Source: Tessaracoccus caeni
GTDB lineage: Bacteria; Actinomycetota; Actinomycetes; Propionibacteriales; Propionibacteriaceae
DNA length: 59,294 nucleotides
Assembly (NCBI RefSeq): GCF_029211185.1
Contig: NZ_JARGDO010000022.1
Location: 1-59,294, forward strand
Reading direction: 5' to 3'
A program made the translations under genes and the position numbers. Below are positions 1 through 8,454 of the stretch, piece by piece (positions within the stretch are counted from its first letter, which is position 1; every line of letters begins with the position of its first letter). The notes beneath the pieces were generated by a model that saw nothing but the letters and a program-made list of their open reading frames with translations, did not search any database and was not told the origin of the DNA.

Positions 1-1
1 C

Positions 2-91
2 GGCATCGCGATCCGCAACGCCATCAACCTACTCCGAAACGCCGGCGTCACCGTCACCTTCCCCAGCCCCACAGAAGCGGTGGTCACCTAA
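2..91 (+). CDS. C-terminal end of an unidentified protein (partial)
   Basis: Only the last 29 codons are inside the window; the frame is open from the first bases to TAA at 89-91. The readable tail runs GIAIRNAINLL, then ends in SPTEAVVT. It looks like real coding sequence, with GC-rich third positions and an alternating hydrophobic pattern, but I do not recognise a family and assign no function. It points toward metE, which ends on the opposite strand, and the space between them is filled by REP-like palindromes. Confidence 0.5.
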   Translation, partial: GIAIRNAINLLRNAGVTVTFPSPTEAVVT

Positions 92-129
92 CTTTCGTAT
101 GAGCACCCGGAACGAGCCCCGAAGCCGGA

Positions 130-290
130 GCCTCGAAAAGAGCGAGCGTGACCGTTGGCAGAGTCTGCTGTTCGGCCGTCGGCTGGCTCTTTTCGAGGCT
201 CCGCTGCGCTCCGCACCTCAAAGAGCGTGGGGTGCTTCGCGCTCGTCCCGATTGTCGAGGCTCGTTTCGCTCGCGCCTCAGAGAGAGGGG
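130..290. repeat. Composite REP/BIME-like palindromic repeat, copy A
   Basis: A unit reading gctcttttcgaggctccgct and ending in cacctcaaagagc (186-226) is an imperfect palindrome. It is preceded at 130-143 by an inverted arm, gcctcgaaaagagc, and followed at 254-290 by a degenerate copy. The same composite, including the roughly 40-bp spacer containing ttcggcc and ccggct-like strings, recurs at 20331-20460. Related single units occur at 8321-8368 and 11770-11810. The degenerate copy overlaps the 3' end of metE and contains its stop codon. Confidence 0.8.
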
Positions 291-2599
291 GTAAGCTCCG
301 CTCGGACGATGGCGGCGGCCTCGGTGAGGTGGCGCAGGGCCGGGTCGACCTCGCCGTAGCCGCGGGTCTTCAAGCCGCAGTCGGGGTTGACCCACAGCTT
401 TCCGGCCGGCAGCGAGTCCAGGGCCGCGCGCAGCAGATCGACCATCTCCTCGGTGCTCGGCACACGCGGGGAGTGGATGTCGTAGACGCCTGGGCCCAGC
501 GCTCCGCCGAAGCCGTTCTCGGCGATGTCGGCCAGTAGTTCCATCCGGGAGCGGGCGGCCTCGATGCTGGTCACGTCGGCCTCCAGACCGTCGATCGCGT
601 CGATGATCTCCCCGAACTCCGAATAGCAGAGATGGGTGTGGATCTGGGTATCCACCCGTACACCGCTGGTGGCCAGCCGGAACGATTCCACGGCCCAGGC
701 CAGGTACGCCTCCTGCTCGGCGCGGCGCAGGGGCAGCGTCTCGCGCAGTGCCGGCTCGTCCACCTGGATGACGGCGATGCCCTCGGCCTCCAGATCGGCC
801 ACCTCGTCGCGCAGCGCCAGCGCCACCTGATCGGCGGTCACTGAGCGTGGCTGGTCGTCGCGCACGAACGACCAGGCGAGCATGGTCACCGGTCCGGTCA
901 TCATGCCCTTCACGTGCTTGTCGGTGAGGCTCTGCGCGTAGGCGGCCCACTCGACGGTCATGGGACGCGGGCGGTGCACGTCGCCGTAGAGCACGGGCGG
1001 GCGCACGCAGCGGGAGCCGTAGGACTGCACCCAGCCGTGCTCGGTGGCGGCGTAACCGTCGAGCTGTTCGGCGAAGTACTGCACCATGTCGTTGCGTTCC
1101 GGCTCGCCGTGCACCAGCACGTCCAGCCCGATCGCGTTCTGCAGCTCGATCACCGAGCGCACCTCGCGTCGCATCTCCTCGACGTAGCCCGCCTCATCCA
1201 GCCGGCCGGCGCGATGCGCAGCGCGAGCGGCGCGCAGCTCGCGGGTCTGCGGGAAGGAACCGATGGTGGTGGTGGGCAGCAGCGGCAGCCCGAGTCGCTC
1301 GGCCTGCGCGGCGGCGCGCTCGGGACGGGGCTCGCGGCGACGGTCGGCGTCGGTCACCTCGGCCAGGCGCGAGCGCACCGACTCATTGATCAGACCGGGG
1401 ATCGAGGCGCGACGGGCCAGCGCGGCGTCAGAGGCATCGAAGGCCGCGGCGCTGGCCTCCCGACCACCGTCGACGGCGCGCTGCAGGGCCACCACCTCGG
1501 CCAGCTTCTGATCGGCGAAGGCCAGATTCTCCCGTAGTCCGGCGTCGAGTGAGGTCTCACGTTCGGAGTCGTAGGGGACGTGCAGCAGCGAGCAGCTGGT
1601 GGAGACGCTCCAGCCCTTGCCGGTGTCGCGCCAGGAGTGCAGATTCTCCAGTCGGGCAGTGAGGTCGGCACGCCAGATGTTGTGACCGTCGACGGCGCCC
1701 AGCACGAGCAGGCGCTCGTGGATGCCGGGGATGTTGCGCACGCGCTTGGGGTCGATGCCGCTCAGCAGGTCGAGCGCGATGCCCTCGACGCCGGAGGCGA
1801 CGACGGCCGGCAGCGACTCCACCGGATCGGCGAAATAGGTGGCCACCAGGATCGCCGGCCGCGCCGTCAGATCGGTCAGGCGATGGTAAGAGCGTCGGAA
1901 TGCCGCCTTCTCCTCACGGGTGAAGTCGCGCACCAGGGCCGGCTCATCGAGCTGCACCCACTCGACGCCCGCCGCGGCCAGTGCGCCTAGCAGCTCCTGA
2001 TAGACGCCGATCAGATCCTCCAGGCGATCCAGTGGGTCGTAGCCCTCGGGGGCGTCGTCGGCCGCCTTGGCCAGCGCGAGGAAGGTGTACGGCCCGACGA
2101 TCACCGGCCGGGCATTGATGCCGCGGGCGCGTGCCTCCTCGAACTCGGCCAGCGGCTTGGCCGCGTTCAGCGAGAACTCGGTGTTCGGGCCGATCTCCGG
2201 CACCAGGTAGTGGTAGTTGGTGTCGAACCACTTGGTCATCTCCAGCGGGGCGACCTCGGCGTTGCCCCTGGCCATGGCGAAGTAGCGGGCCGCGTCGAAG
2301 CCGGCCAGCTGGTGGTCGCCGGTGACGGCTTGGAAGCGTTCCGGCACCGCTCCCACGAGGACGGACGTGTCCAGCACGTGGTCGTACCAGGTGAAGGTGT
2401 TGACGGGCACGGAATCGAGGCCGGCCGCGGCCATCGAGGCGATGCCATCCAGGCGCACCGCGGTGGCGGTCTCGTCGAGCGCCGTCGCGTCGATTCGGCC
2501 GGCCCAGTAGGCGTCGAGCGCTTTCTTCAGTTCGCGGTTGCGGCCGATCCTGGGAAATCCGAGCGCCGTGGCGCCGATGGGTGGGTACGTAGTGGTCAT
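278..2599 (-). CDS. metE: Cobalamin-independent methionine synthase
   Basis: MetE transfers the methyl group of 5-methyltetrahydropteroyl-triglutamate to homocysteine in the last step of methionine synthesis, without B12. The 773-aa length is usual for the family. The N-terminal domain begins with [17 protein letters not shown]. The C-terminal catalytic domain carries the zinc ligands in [11 protein letters not shown] (His, Cys) and [13 protein letters not shown] (Cys), and GSFPQT marks the second barrel. The ATG at 2599 has a GAGGGA ribosome site a few bases upstream. The gene is preceded by a cobalamin riboswitch, the expected arrangement when B12 allows MetH to take over. The last residues and the stop lie in a degenerate REP element. 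Confidence 0.97.
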   Translation of the reverse strand: MTTTYPPIGATALGFPRIGRNRELKKALDAYWAGRIDATALDETATAVRLDGIASMAAAGLDSVPVNTFTWYDHVLDTSVLVGAVPERFQAVTGDHQLAGFDAARYFAMARGNAEVAPLEMTKWFDTNYHYLVPEIGPNTEFSLNAAKPLAEFEEARARGINARPVIVGPYTFLALAKAADDAPEGYDPLDRLEDLIGVYQELLGALAAAGVEWVQLDEPALVRDFTREEKAAFRRSYHRLTDLTARPAILVATYFADPVESLPAVVASGVEGIALDLLSGIDPKRVRNIPGIHERLLVLGAVDGHNIWRADLTARLENLHSWRDTGKGWSVSTSCSLLHVPYDSERETSLDAGLRENLAFADQKLAEVVALQRAVDGGREASAAAFDASDAALARRASIPGLINESVRSRLAEVTDADRRREPRPERAAAQAERLGLPLLPTTTIGSFPQTRELRAARAAHRAGRLDEAGYVEEMRREVRSVIELQNAIGLDVLVHGEPERNDMVQYFAEQLDGYAATEHGWVQSYGSRCVRPPVLYGDVHRPRPMTVEWAAYAQSLTDKHVKGMMTGPVTMLAWSFVRDDQPRSVTADQVALALRDEVADLEAEGIAVIQVDEPALRETLPLRRAEQEAYLAWAVESFRLATSGVRVDTQIHTHLCYSEFGEIIDAIDGLEADVTSIEAARSRMELLADIAENGFGGALGPGVYDIHSPRVPSTEEMVDLLRAALDSLPAGKLWVNPDCGLKTRGYGEVDPALRHLTEAAAIVRAELTPSL

Positions 2600-2714
2600 T
2601 GCTCATCCCTCGCGAGCTCGTCGTGGAGCTGGCCTGCGACGGCGTGAGGGTAGGAGCGACCGCGGGGCGCGAGACCCCGTCGTCGTGACCCCTCCCACGA
2701 GGATCGCAGACCAT

Positions 2715-2734
2715 CCGCACCCGGGCGGGTGCGG
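2715..2734 (-). promoter_or_regulatory. GC-rich hairpin downstream of the cobalamin aptamer (expression platform)
   Basis: ccgcacccg and cgggtgcgg form a 9-bp perfect stem with a 2-nt loop directly after the last conserved aptamer bases and about 115 nt before the metE start. There is no U-tract, so a classic intrinsic terminator is unlikely. A structural switch or Rho-type control is possible. Confidence 0.45.
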
Positions 2735-2736
2735 CG

Positions 2737-2925
2737 CGGTGGCAGGTATTCGGACTCGCGGACAGGCCACCTGGAGGTGGTGTTCCTACTGGCCGGCGCT
2801 TCCCAGGCTGGTGCCCAGTGCTGATGCCGGCGGTCGTTTCCGCATACCGCTGCGGGGCAGTCCCGGATTCTCACCGGGTTCCCTCTTGGAAGCCTCCCAC
2901 TGCTGTGTGAGACCTCGTCGACATC
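2737..2925 (-). ncRNA. Cobalamin riboswitch upstream of metE
   Basis: Read on the minus strand, the segment contains the conserved cobalamin aptamer core: GAGGGAAcccGGTGAGAATC, then GGGACTGCCCCGCAGCGGT, then GGGAAGCGCCGG with AGTAGG, and finally GAGTCCGAATACCTGCC near 2740. These are the diagnostic B12-box elements in the right order and spacing. It lies in the metE leader, so B12 should repress the B12-independent enzyme. The 5' boundary is approximate. Confidence 0.92.
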
Positions 2926-3060
2926 GCACCCGTCCGTCGTCGATCGCTCGACGCCGGGCTTCGTGGGTGCGATGAACCAGCCGCTGAGGGAAGTGTTGCA
3001 CACGCCGACCGGCCGGCGCTGACCGGGTCCGGCTCCTTCACGACCAGCGAACACGAGCAC

Positions 3061-3121
3061 AAATCTGCGCCTACGCCTCGGCCTCCCTTATATAGCGAGG
3101 CCTTCGCGTATGCGCAGATCT
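3061..3121. repeat. 61-bp palindromic repeat, left copy
   Basis: Arms aaatctgcgcctacgc and gcgtatgcgcagatct, with an inner ggcctc/gaggcc pair around an AT-rich loop (ttatata), make a near-perfect hairpin with only a few mismatches. A second copy lies at 5093-5153. The outer arms of the two copies are in the same orientation, but the loop core is inverted. Confidence 0.85.
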
Positions 3122-3169
3122 ATGCACAGAAGAACGGGTGGTGGGTCCGATCCCGGCTTGGGAGGAATG

Positions 3170-3238
3170 CCTGCGAATCCGTGGGCAAGGTACCTGCGAA
3201 TCCTTGGGCAAGGTACCTGCGAATCCTTGGGCAAGGTG
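3170..3238. repeat. Three tandem 23-bp repeats
   Basis: Three head-to-tail units at 3170, 3193 and 3216, each reading cctgcgaatcc(g/t)tgggcaaggt(a/g), differ at only two positions. Each unit contains the small inverted pair ccttg/caagg in its last part. They lie in a stretch without a convincing gene, between the left palindrome and a possible gene remnant. There is no spacer diversity, so this is not a CRISPR. Confidence 0.9.
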
Positions 3239-3239
3239 G

Positions 3240-3398
3240 CACGAGGGCGAGCAGCACCTACTGGTCGGAGCACTTTTCCGGCCTACGTTTCCTGCGCAAC
3301 CACTTCTCGACCGCCCCGACTTCACCGTCGCGACCCCCGTCGCCCTCCCCGAACTGGTCGCCCAACTCCCCGACGCCGTCACCCTCCGCGCCGCCTGA
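3240..3398 (+). pseudogene. Possible remnant of a gene 3' end
   Basis: A short open stretch ends at TGA 3396-3398. Its tail, FTVATPVALPELVAQLPDAV and then TLRAA, has plausible helical protein character. Upstream, the frame runs into the tandem repeats, so no start or N-terminal domain remains. This could be a decayed gene end cut off by the arrival of the ATPase module, or chance. No family recognised. The remaining bases to 3463 show nothing clear beyond a short REP-like ctcctcaaagag. Confidence 0.2.
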
Positions 3399-3463
3399 CC
3401 CTGTCGCGCTCTCCTCCGTCGTTGCTCCTCAAAGAGAGTCTTGCCGAGGTTCTCGTCGGGCCC

Positions 3464-4936
3464 TTATCGCAGTAGAAGGGCGACCATGGGGGCTGGGATC
3501 GCCCAAGTGGGGTGGCTCACGTCGAGGATGTTGCGGGTGGCGAGGACACCGGCACCGTACTTGTTCTCGATGACCTTCGCTTCGGTGCGCCAACCGTGGC
3601 TGACCCACTTGCTCTCCAAGGGAGTGGTCAGGCGTGGGCCGTCGGCGGTAGGGAGGGTCACCGGGGCTAAGTCGATCTCTTGGCCGGATCCTGTGCGCAG
3701 GTACCCGATGGTGTCTCCGACCGTGAAGCGTCGCTCTTGCAGGTCGTCGAGCGCGATGGCCAGCGACGTGGCCAGTGCGGCTTCCGAGAGCGACGGTAGC
3801 TCGGGCTTGGCCAGGCCTGCGCGGAGTCGGGATGGTAGCCAGGCGAGGAGCGGGTCGGTGAGGTAGTACTTGGCTTGTGCTCCGACGACGATCTCGCCGT
3901 GTTCGTTGCGTTGCGGGCAGCGGAGTGCGGCAAAGGTGGCGATCAGGCGGTTGAGTCGTCTATCAAACTGGTTCTTGGAGTTGTATCCGAGGTCGCGTGC
4001 CGTCTTGGTGAGGTTGAGTGGGCTTGTTGTCCGCGTTGCGAGGCCTTCGAGGAGCAAGGGGACGGAGTCGGGAGTTTCGTCATCGGCGAGGTCTGCGATC
4101 AGCCATGCCTCGAGGTCGCGCAGGTAACCCGGCGAGACGTCGCCGTTGGTGATGTGTCCGTATACCGCGCGAGGGAAGCCGCCGCAGGTCAGGTACTCCT
4201 GCCAGGCCAGGTCGTAGTCATCCACCAGGAAGGACAGCGACTGGAGGGCTTCGCGCACGCTCTCCGATTGGAGATCCCGTAGTGATGCGGCCGGGAAAGC
4301 AGGGAGGTTGCGGCCAGAGACGGCGAGGAAGTCTCGAAACGACATGGGCATGAGGTGGCGCAGCCTTCGGTGGGAGCCTCTTCCGGCGCGTCCTGCGAGC
4401 AGGTCTGCCGTGATGTCGTCAGCCCCAACCCAGCGAGAACCGGTCGCCACCACGGTGTCCTCCCCGACCAGGGTTTGGTCGCGCATCCGCTTTAGCGTCG
4501 TGGTCCATCCGCTGATCCCGCTGATCTCGTCAAGCAGCCAAACCCTCGGGCGTGAATCGGGCCGATCCACTGATCGAGTGAGATCACGTCCGAGTGCGAA
4601 CGCGCGGGCTAGGTCTTGCGCGGTGAAGTCATCTGCGGGGATGTGTATCACCTGGCGTGGATCGACATCGTCGCGTCCGCACAGCGTGGCCGCCGTATCG
4701 AGCAGGACGATGGACTTCCCCACGCGTCGCGGGCCTGTCAACACAACCAATTTGTCGTCCACCTGGCCAGTAGCGACGTCGTCCAAAACTGGCGATCGGT
4801 AGCCGAGATCGAAGCGAGCCCGATCGCGCAGCAGGCGGTGCGACGACGCCCAAGCTGTGGGCGACACGCCAGTCGCCGAAGCCAGCCACCAGGGGTTGGC
4901 CTGTCTCAGGATGGCACGGATCTGGTCATCTCTCAC
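3464..4936 (-). CDS. AAA-type ATPase with C-terminal DUF4143-like domain
   Basis: A protein of about 490 aa with a P-loop, TGPRRVGKS, near residue 80, a Walker-B-like region RVWLLDEI, and a sensor-type VVATGSRW. This is the AAA_14 plus DUF4143 architecture. The C-terminal half contains EIDLAPVTL followed by PLESKW, resembling a degenerate PD-(D/E)xK core, as is usual in this family. Members are solitary ATPases of largely unknown function, often in mobile or defence-rich regions. GTG at 4936 is chosen because a TATAGT box lies only 6 nt upstream; an alternative TTG start at 4963 sits inside the first iteron. It has no operon partner, and palindromes flank it on both sides. Confidence 0.85.
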   Translation of the reverse strand: MRDDQIRAILRQANPWWLASATGVSPTAWASSHRLLRDRARFDLGYRSPVLDDVATGQVDDKLVVLTGPRRVGKSIVLLDTAATLCGRDDVDPRQVIHIPADDFTAQDLARAFALGRDLTRSVDRPDSRPRVWLLDEISGISGWTTTLKRMRDQTLVGEDTVVATGSRWVGADDITADLLAGRAGRGSHRRLRHLMPMSFRDFLAVSGRNLPAFPAASLRDLQSESVREALQSLSFLVDDYDLAWQEYLTCGGFPRAVYGHITNGDVSPGYLRDLEAWLIADLADDETPDSVPLLLEGLATRTTSPLNLTKTARDLGYNSKNQFDRRLNRLIATFAALRCPQRNEHGEIVVGAQAKYYLTDPLLAWLPSRLRAGLAKPELPSLSEAALATSLAIALDDLQERRFTVGDTIGYLRTGSGQEIDLAPVTLPTADGPRLTTPLESKWVSHGWRTEAKVIENKYGAGVLATRNILDVSHPTWAIPAPMVALLLR

Positions 4937-4942
4937 CAGGCC

Positions 4943-4948
4943 ACTATA
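4943..4948 (-). promoter_or_regulatory. -10 box TATAGT, leaderless promoter of the ATPase gene
   Basis: TATAGT on the minus strand ends 6 nt before GTG 4936, so transcription should begin at or near the start codon. The -35 position falls in the C6 tract of the first iteron (4954-4975), so a protein binding the iterons would block or replace -35 recognition. Confidence 0.5.
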
Positions 4949-4953
4949 TCTCA

Positions 4954-5043
4954 GGTGTACCAAAAGGGGGGAGGTTCAAGGTGTGTTGGTGTACCAAAAG
5001 GGGGGAGGTCTAAGGGGGTGTGGCGCACCAAAAGGGGGGAGGT
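4954..5043. repeat. Three 22-bp iterons at exactly 34-bp intervals
   Basis: The units start at 4954, 4988 and 5022. Each reads ggtgtaccaaaagggggga plus ggt; the third has ggcgcacc in place of ggtgtacc. Outside the 22-bp cores the spacers differ. Conserved cores, fixed spacing and position over the ATPase promoter suggest binding sites for a dedicated regulator, possibly the ATPase itself. Confidence 0.85.
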
Positions 5044-5092
5044 CCGGGAGGGTCCGCCGCGTGGATCGGTCGGTTCAGCAGCGGAATCTCGA

Positions 5093-5153
5093 CATCTGCG
5101 CCTACGCCCCGGCCTCGCTATATACGGGAGGCCTTCGCGTATACGCAGATTTG
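5093..5153. repeat. 61-bp palindromic repeat, right copy
   Basis: Second copy of the palindrome at 3061-3121. The outer arms, atctgcgcctacgc and gcgtatacgcagat, keep the same orientation. The centre reads cctcgctatatacgggagg, which is the reverse complement of the left copy's centre (cctcccttatatagcgagg, one base different). The two copies bracket the tandem repeats, the ATPase gene and the iterons. Confidence 0.85.
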
Positions 5154-5165
5154 TGCCCGGGGCCG

Positions 5166-5654
5166 TCAGGGGGTGGAGATCTCCAGGAAGTGGCGCAAGT
5201 GGTAGGACAGGGAGACGTCGGTGAGGGGCTCGGCCGCGGCCACCTGGGCCAGCACGATGGTGTGGTCGCCGCCGGGACGGAACTCCAGTAGGTCGCAGCG
5301 CAACCATGCGGCGACGCCGCTCAACCGGGGCAAGCCGTGATCATCAGTCCAGTCGACGATGGCGAACCGGTCGGCCAGATCCTTCCGGGCAAAGGTGACG
5401 GCCGCCTCGGCCTGCCCGCCGCTGAGCAGGTTCACCCCGGCACGACCGGCCTGGCGGAGGTGCTCGATCATCGAGCCTCGGTTGTCCAACGCGAAGAACA
5501 CCATGGGCGGGTTCACCGACAACGACGCGAAGGCCGAGACGGTCACCCCGTAGGGTGCGCCGTCGAGCATGGTCGTGATCACGGTCACGGGCGCGGGCAC
5601 CCGGGCCATGCACTCGCGGAAGGCGTCCTGCAGCACAGCGGTGGGATCGGTCAC
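5166..5654 (-). CDS. Flavin reductase-like FMN-binding protein
   Basis: A 162-aa protein of the flavin-reductase-like split-barrel family, which reduces FMN or FAD with NAD(P)H for partner monooxygenases. Characteristic segments are PVTVITTMLDGAPYGVTVSA near the N-terminus, then FASLSVNPPMVFFALDNRGS, and a C-terminal GGDHTIVLAQV. The length is normal. GTG 5654 lies 7 nt from a TATCCT box, so the mRNA is probably leaderless. No monooxygenase partner is adjacent, so the physiological partner is unknown. Confidence 0.88.
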   Translation of the reverse strand: MTDPTAVLQDAFRECMARVPAPVTVITTMLDGAPYGVTVSAFASLSVNPPMVFFALDNRGSMIEHLRQAGRAGVNLLSGGQAEAAVTFARKDLADRFAIVDWTDDHGLPRLSGVAAWLRCDLLEFRPGGDHTIVLAQVAAAEPLTDVSLSYHLRHFLEISTP

Positions 5655-5661
5655 CCGCGTG

Positions 5662-5667
5662 AGGATA
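5662..5667 (-). promoter_or_regulatory. -10 box TATCCT, leaderless promoter of the flavin reductase
   Basis: TATCCT on the minus strand is followed by 7 nt and then GTG 5654. The spacing allows no Shine-Dalgarno leader. Confidence 0.4.
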
Positions 5668-5711
5668 CCCCCCAGGGCACTCCAGTTGGCTCAAACTGTC
5701 CGAAGTGGCTG

Positions 5712-7124
5712 CTACTTGGCGTCGTTGTCCTCGTCCTTGTAGATGCCCGGCGCGTCGTAGATAAGGGCGGCGCCGTCGGCTTCCTTGCGCAGCCGCTCGG
5801 GGGCGATCACGCGGGCGATGTGATAGACGGCGATGGTCACGATGGTGCCCAGCGCGATGCCACCCAACTCGAACGAGTCGCCGAAGGGAATCTTCACGTC
5901 GCCGATGCCGATGATGATGCCGGCGGCTGCGGGAATCAGGTTGATCGGGTTGCCCAGATCGACGTTGTTCTCTTTCCAGATCTTCGCGCCCAGCAGGCCG
6001 ATCATGCCGTAGAGCACCACGCAGATGCCGCCCAGCACCGCCGACGGGGTGGCCGAGATCACGGCACCGAACTTGGGCGAGAAACCGAACAGAATGGCGA
6101 CGATGGAGGCCACCACGTAGGCCGCCGTCGAGTAGACGCGGGACGCCGCCATGACGCCGATGTTCTCGGCGTAGGTGGTGGTGGGGCCGGCGCCGACGGT
6201 GGTTGCCAGCATCGAGCCGAGCCCGTCGGCGGCGATCGCGCGGCCCATGTAGCCGTCGAGGTTCTCACCCGTCATCTCGGCGACCGCCTTGACATGACCG
6301 GTGTTCTCCGCGATCAGGGCGATCACGACGGGCAGCGCGATGACGATGAAGGTCCAGTGGAAGGCGGGCAGATGCAGGCCCACCACGTTGTCGGGGGCCT
6401 TGTAGAGCCAGTTGTCCAGGTCGCTCACGGGCGGCAACCCCAGCCACGGCGCGCTCTTCACGGCCGACCAGTCCACCCGGGGCGCACCACTGGCCAGCGG
6501 GCCGGTCGCGACGTCGAGGATCCAGCTGAGCACGTAGCCGATGACGAGGGAGATGAAGATGGCGATGCGACCGAAGAAGCCCCGTAGGCCCACCGACAGC
6601 GTGATCACGATCAGCATCACGGTGAAGGCCAGCCAGGGGTCGACGGGCCAGTAGACCCCGGCCACCACGGGTGCCAGGTTGAAGCCGATCAGCATCACGA
6701 CGGCGCCCGTCACCACCGGCGGCAGCGCCCGGTGGATGACTCGCGCGCCGGCGAAGTGGATGATCAGACCCACCATGAACAGCGTGAGTGCCACGACGAA
6801 CAACGCCCCGCTGACGTCGGCCGGGTTGCCGCCGGCGGCGTAGATCGCGGTGGCGACGCCGACGAAGGAGGCCGACGACCCCACGTAGCTGGGCACCCGG
6901 TGCTTCACGACGAAGAGGAACACCAGCGTCGCGAAGCCCGACATCATCACCGCGAGCTGGGGGTTCAGACCCATCAGCAGCGGGAACACGAAGGTCGCCC
7001 CGAACATCGCGAACACGTGCTGGGCGCCGAGCCCGATGGTGCGCCCCCAACCGAGTCTCTCCAACGGCTTGACCACGGCCCCCGGTTCGAGGATCCCGTT
7101 GTTGTGCAGCTTCCAACCCACCAT
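5712..7124 (-). CDS. NCS2-family uracil/xanthine permease
   Basis: A 470-aa integral membrane symporter of the nucleobase-cation-symport-2 family, with about 14 hydrophobic segments. Family hallmarks are GLGAQHVFAMFGATFVFPLL in the first transmembrane pair, the substrate motif ALIAENTGHVKAVAEMTG, and GAGPTTTYAENIGVMA around TM10, which is typical of uracil (UraA) types. ATG 7124 has AAAGGTG upstream. It likely imports uracil. It stands 57 nt from the flavin reductase on the same strand and is divergent from the FAD enzyme. Confidence 0.93.
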   Translation of the reverse strand: MVGWKLHNNGILEPGAVVKPLERLGWGRTIGLGAQHVFAMFGATFVFPLLMGLNPQLAVMMSGFATLVFLFVVKHRVPSYVGSSASFVGVATAIYAAGGNPADVSGALFVVALTLFMVGLIIHFAGARVIHRALPPVVTGAVVMLIGFNLAPVVAGVYWPVDPWLAFTVMLIVITLSVGLRGFFGRIAIFISLVIGYVLSWILDVATGPLASGAPRVDWSAVKSAPWLGLPPVSDLDNWLYKAPDNVVGLHLPAFHWTFIVIALPVVIALIAENTGHVKAVAEMTGENLDGYMGRAIAADGLGSMLATTVGAGPTTTYAENIGVMAASRVYSTAAYVVASIVAILFGFSPKFGAVISATPSAVLGGICVVLYGMIGLLGAKIWKENNVDLGNPINLIPAAAGIIIGIGDVKIPFGDSFELGGIALGTIVTIAVYHIARVIAPERLRKEADGAALIYDAPGIYKDEDNDAK

Positions 7125-7201
7125 GTGAGGCACCTTTCGTCCGCCGGAATGATACGGCCTCGGTCGCGCCCTCCTGACGGCGGGCGGGGATACGAGCACA
7201 G

Positions 7202-7207
7202 TAGACT
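7202..7207 (+). promoter_or_regulatory. -10 box TAGACT, leaderless promoter of the FAD enzyme
   Basis: TAGACT is followed by 7 nt and ATG 7215, with no room for a ribosome-binding leader. Confidence 0.55.
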
Positions 7208-7214
7208 TGTCCAC

Positions 7215-8330
7215 ATGGTGCACGACGTCGTGATTCTCGGAGCGACCATCGCCGGGCTGACCTCGGCCAGGATTCTGGCCCGGGCGGGATTCGACGCCAT
7301 GGTGCTCGACCCCAACCTGGAGCTGCGCAGCGCCGGCATCGGGCACGGAGTGGCGGCGTGCGGGCACGCGTCGACGGTGGCCAATATGGGCCACGCATAC
7401 GGCGGCGCCGCGGCCAGGGAGCACATCCGGCGCAATCTCGAAGGCATGGCCCAGATCCGCAAGGTGCTGGCCCGAGCCGGGCAGGATCCCGACGAGCGGG
7501 TGCTCGTCGACACCACCGGAACAGAGGCCGATGACTTCCAGGAGATCGCTTCCTGGTTCGAGGACGAAGGGGCGGACTACTCGCTCGGCGTGGGCGGATC
7601 GCTGGGAGCCACGCTGCTCACCACCGCGCTGATGCTCAACCCCGTCGATTACGCCACTCAGCTGCTTTCGCAAGCCCAGCAGGCTGGTGTGCGCGTCGCG
7701 CACGGGGTGACGGTCACCCACCTGAGGCGACGCGAGGGCCTCACCGACGTGCTGTACCGCGACAACATCGCCTGGGCCAGCGACATGCGCGTCGTCTCCG
7801 GCATCGCCGTCGTCGACACTCTCGGCGTCAGCCCGTGGGGTCGCGCCGCTCGGATCGGACCGGCCCAATGGGTGCCGACGGTGCGCTGCACGCCTGCCGA
7901 GCCCATGGAAGAGGTGCAGTTGATCGGCTCGGGCCCGGCGTGGATGGTGCGTCCCGACGGACAGCAGCACCTGGTGTTGGGGCAGAAGGCCACGCTGTCA
8001 GCCATCGACGCCACGACCAAGGCACTCGTCGGATGGGTGAAGGAGCAGGGCTGGAAGGTCGAGAAGGTGGGCCGGCTGGCGATCGATCCTTCCGATCATG
8101 GCCGACCCCTCGTCGGCGCCTCCGCCATTCCCGGCGGCTACTACGCGCGCGGAAACGGTCGCGGGGAGCTGATGAACGGCACCGCCAGCGGCACCTACCT
8201 AGCCCAGACGCTGATCGGCTGGCGCGACGCCGGCCGCCCGCTGCCGCTCACCTCTCGGATGCGAGCGCAGTCGCGAAAGGCGAGTCAGCGCGTTCTGGAG
8301 CGCGTCGGTTTCCACCACCACGCTCTTTGA
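7215..8330 (+). CDS. FAD-dependent oxidoreductase (DAO-like), substrate unknown
   Basis: A 371-aa soluble protein opening with a dinucleotide-binding fold, MVHDVVILGATIAGLTSARI, in which the usual GxGxxG reads GATIAG. An acidic residue follows at the end of strand 2 (VLDPN), as in FAD-binding amine or D-amino-acid oxidases. The C-terminal part has GRPLVGASAIPGGYYARGNG, the usual second FAD contact. The substrate cannot be inferred from neighbours. The stop codon TGA is part of a REP element (ctctttgagg), so the natural C-terminus may have been altered. Confidence 0.7.
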   Translation: MVHDVVILGATIAGLTSARILARAGFDAMVLDPNLELRSAGIGHGVAACGHASTVANMGHAYGGAAAREHIRRNLEGMAQIRKVLARAGQDPDERVLVDTTGTEADDFQEIASWFEDEGADYSLGVGGSLGATLLTTALMLNPVDYATQLLSQAQQAGVRVAHGVTVTHLRRREGLTDVLYRDNIAWASDMRVVSGIAVVDTLGVSPWGRAARIGPAQWVPTVRCTPAEPMEEVQLIGSGPAWMVRPDGQQHLVLGQKATLSAIDATTKALVGWVKEQGWKVEKVGRLAIDPSDHGRPLVGASAIPGGYYARGNGRGELMNGTASGTYLAQTLIGWRDAGRPLPLTSRMRAQSRKASQRVLERVGFHHHAL

Positions 8331-8368
8331 GGTGCGAGGCCGCCCGCGGCCGAGCCTCGAAAAGAGCG
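8321..8368. repeat. REP-like palindrome after the FAD gene
   Basis: cgctctttgaggtgcgaggc pairs with the inverted gagcctcgaaaagagcg across a GC-rich centre (cgcccgcggc). A degenerate second arm, acctcgaagagcgtg, lies at 8438-8452 just before the pmt 3' end. The element contains the stop codon of the upstream gene at 8328-8330. Confidence 0.75.
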
Positions 8369-8454
8369 TGACGGTGTGCAGGGGCTTGTGGTCGGTTTAG
8401 GTGGTTACGACCGTCGTGTTCTGGATGGGGTACGTACCTCGAAGAGCGTGATCT

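Noticed and set aside
84..950. A 288-codon minus-strand open frame across the metE 3' end
   Set aside because: It is metE in another frame, rich in Arg/Gly/Pro, with no start signal.
3170..5043. Tandem repeats considered as a CRISPR array
   Set aside because: Units are 22-23 bp with no spacers, or constant 12-bp gaps of similar type, only three copies each, and no cas genes.
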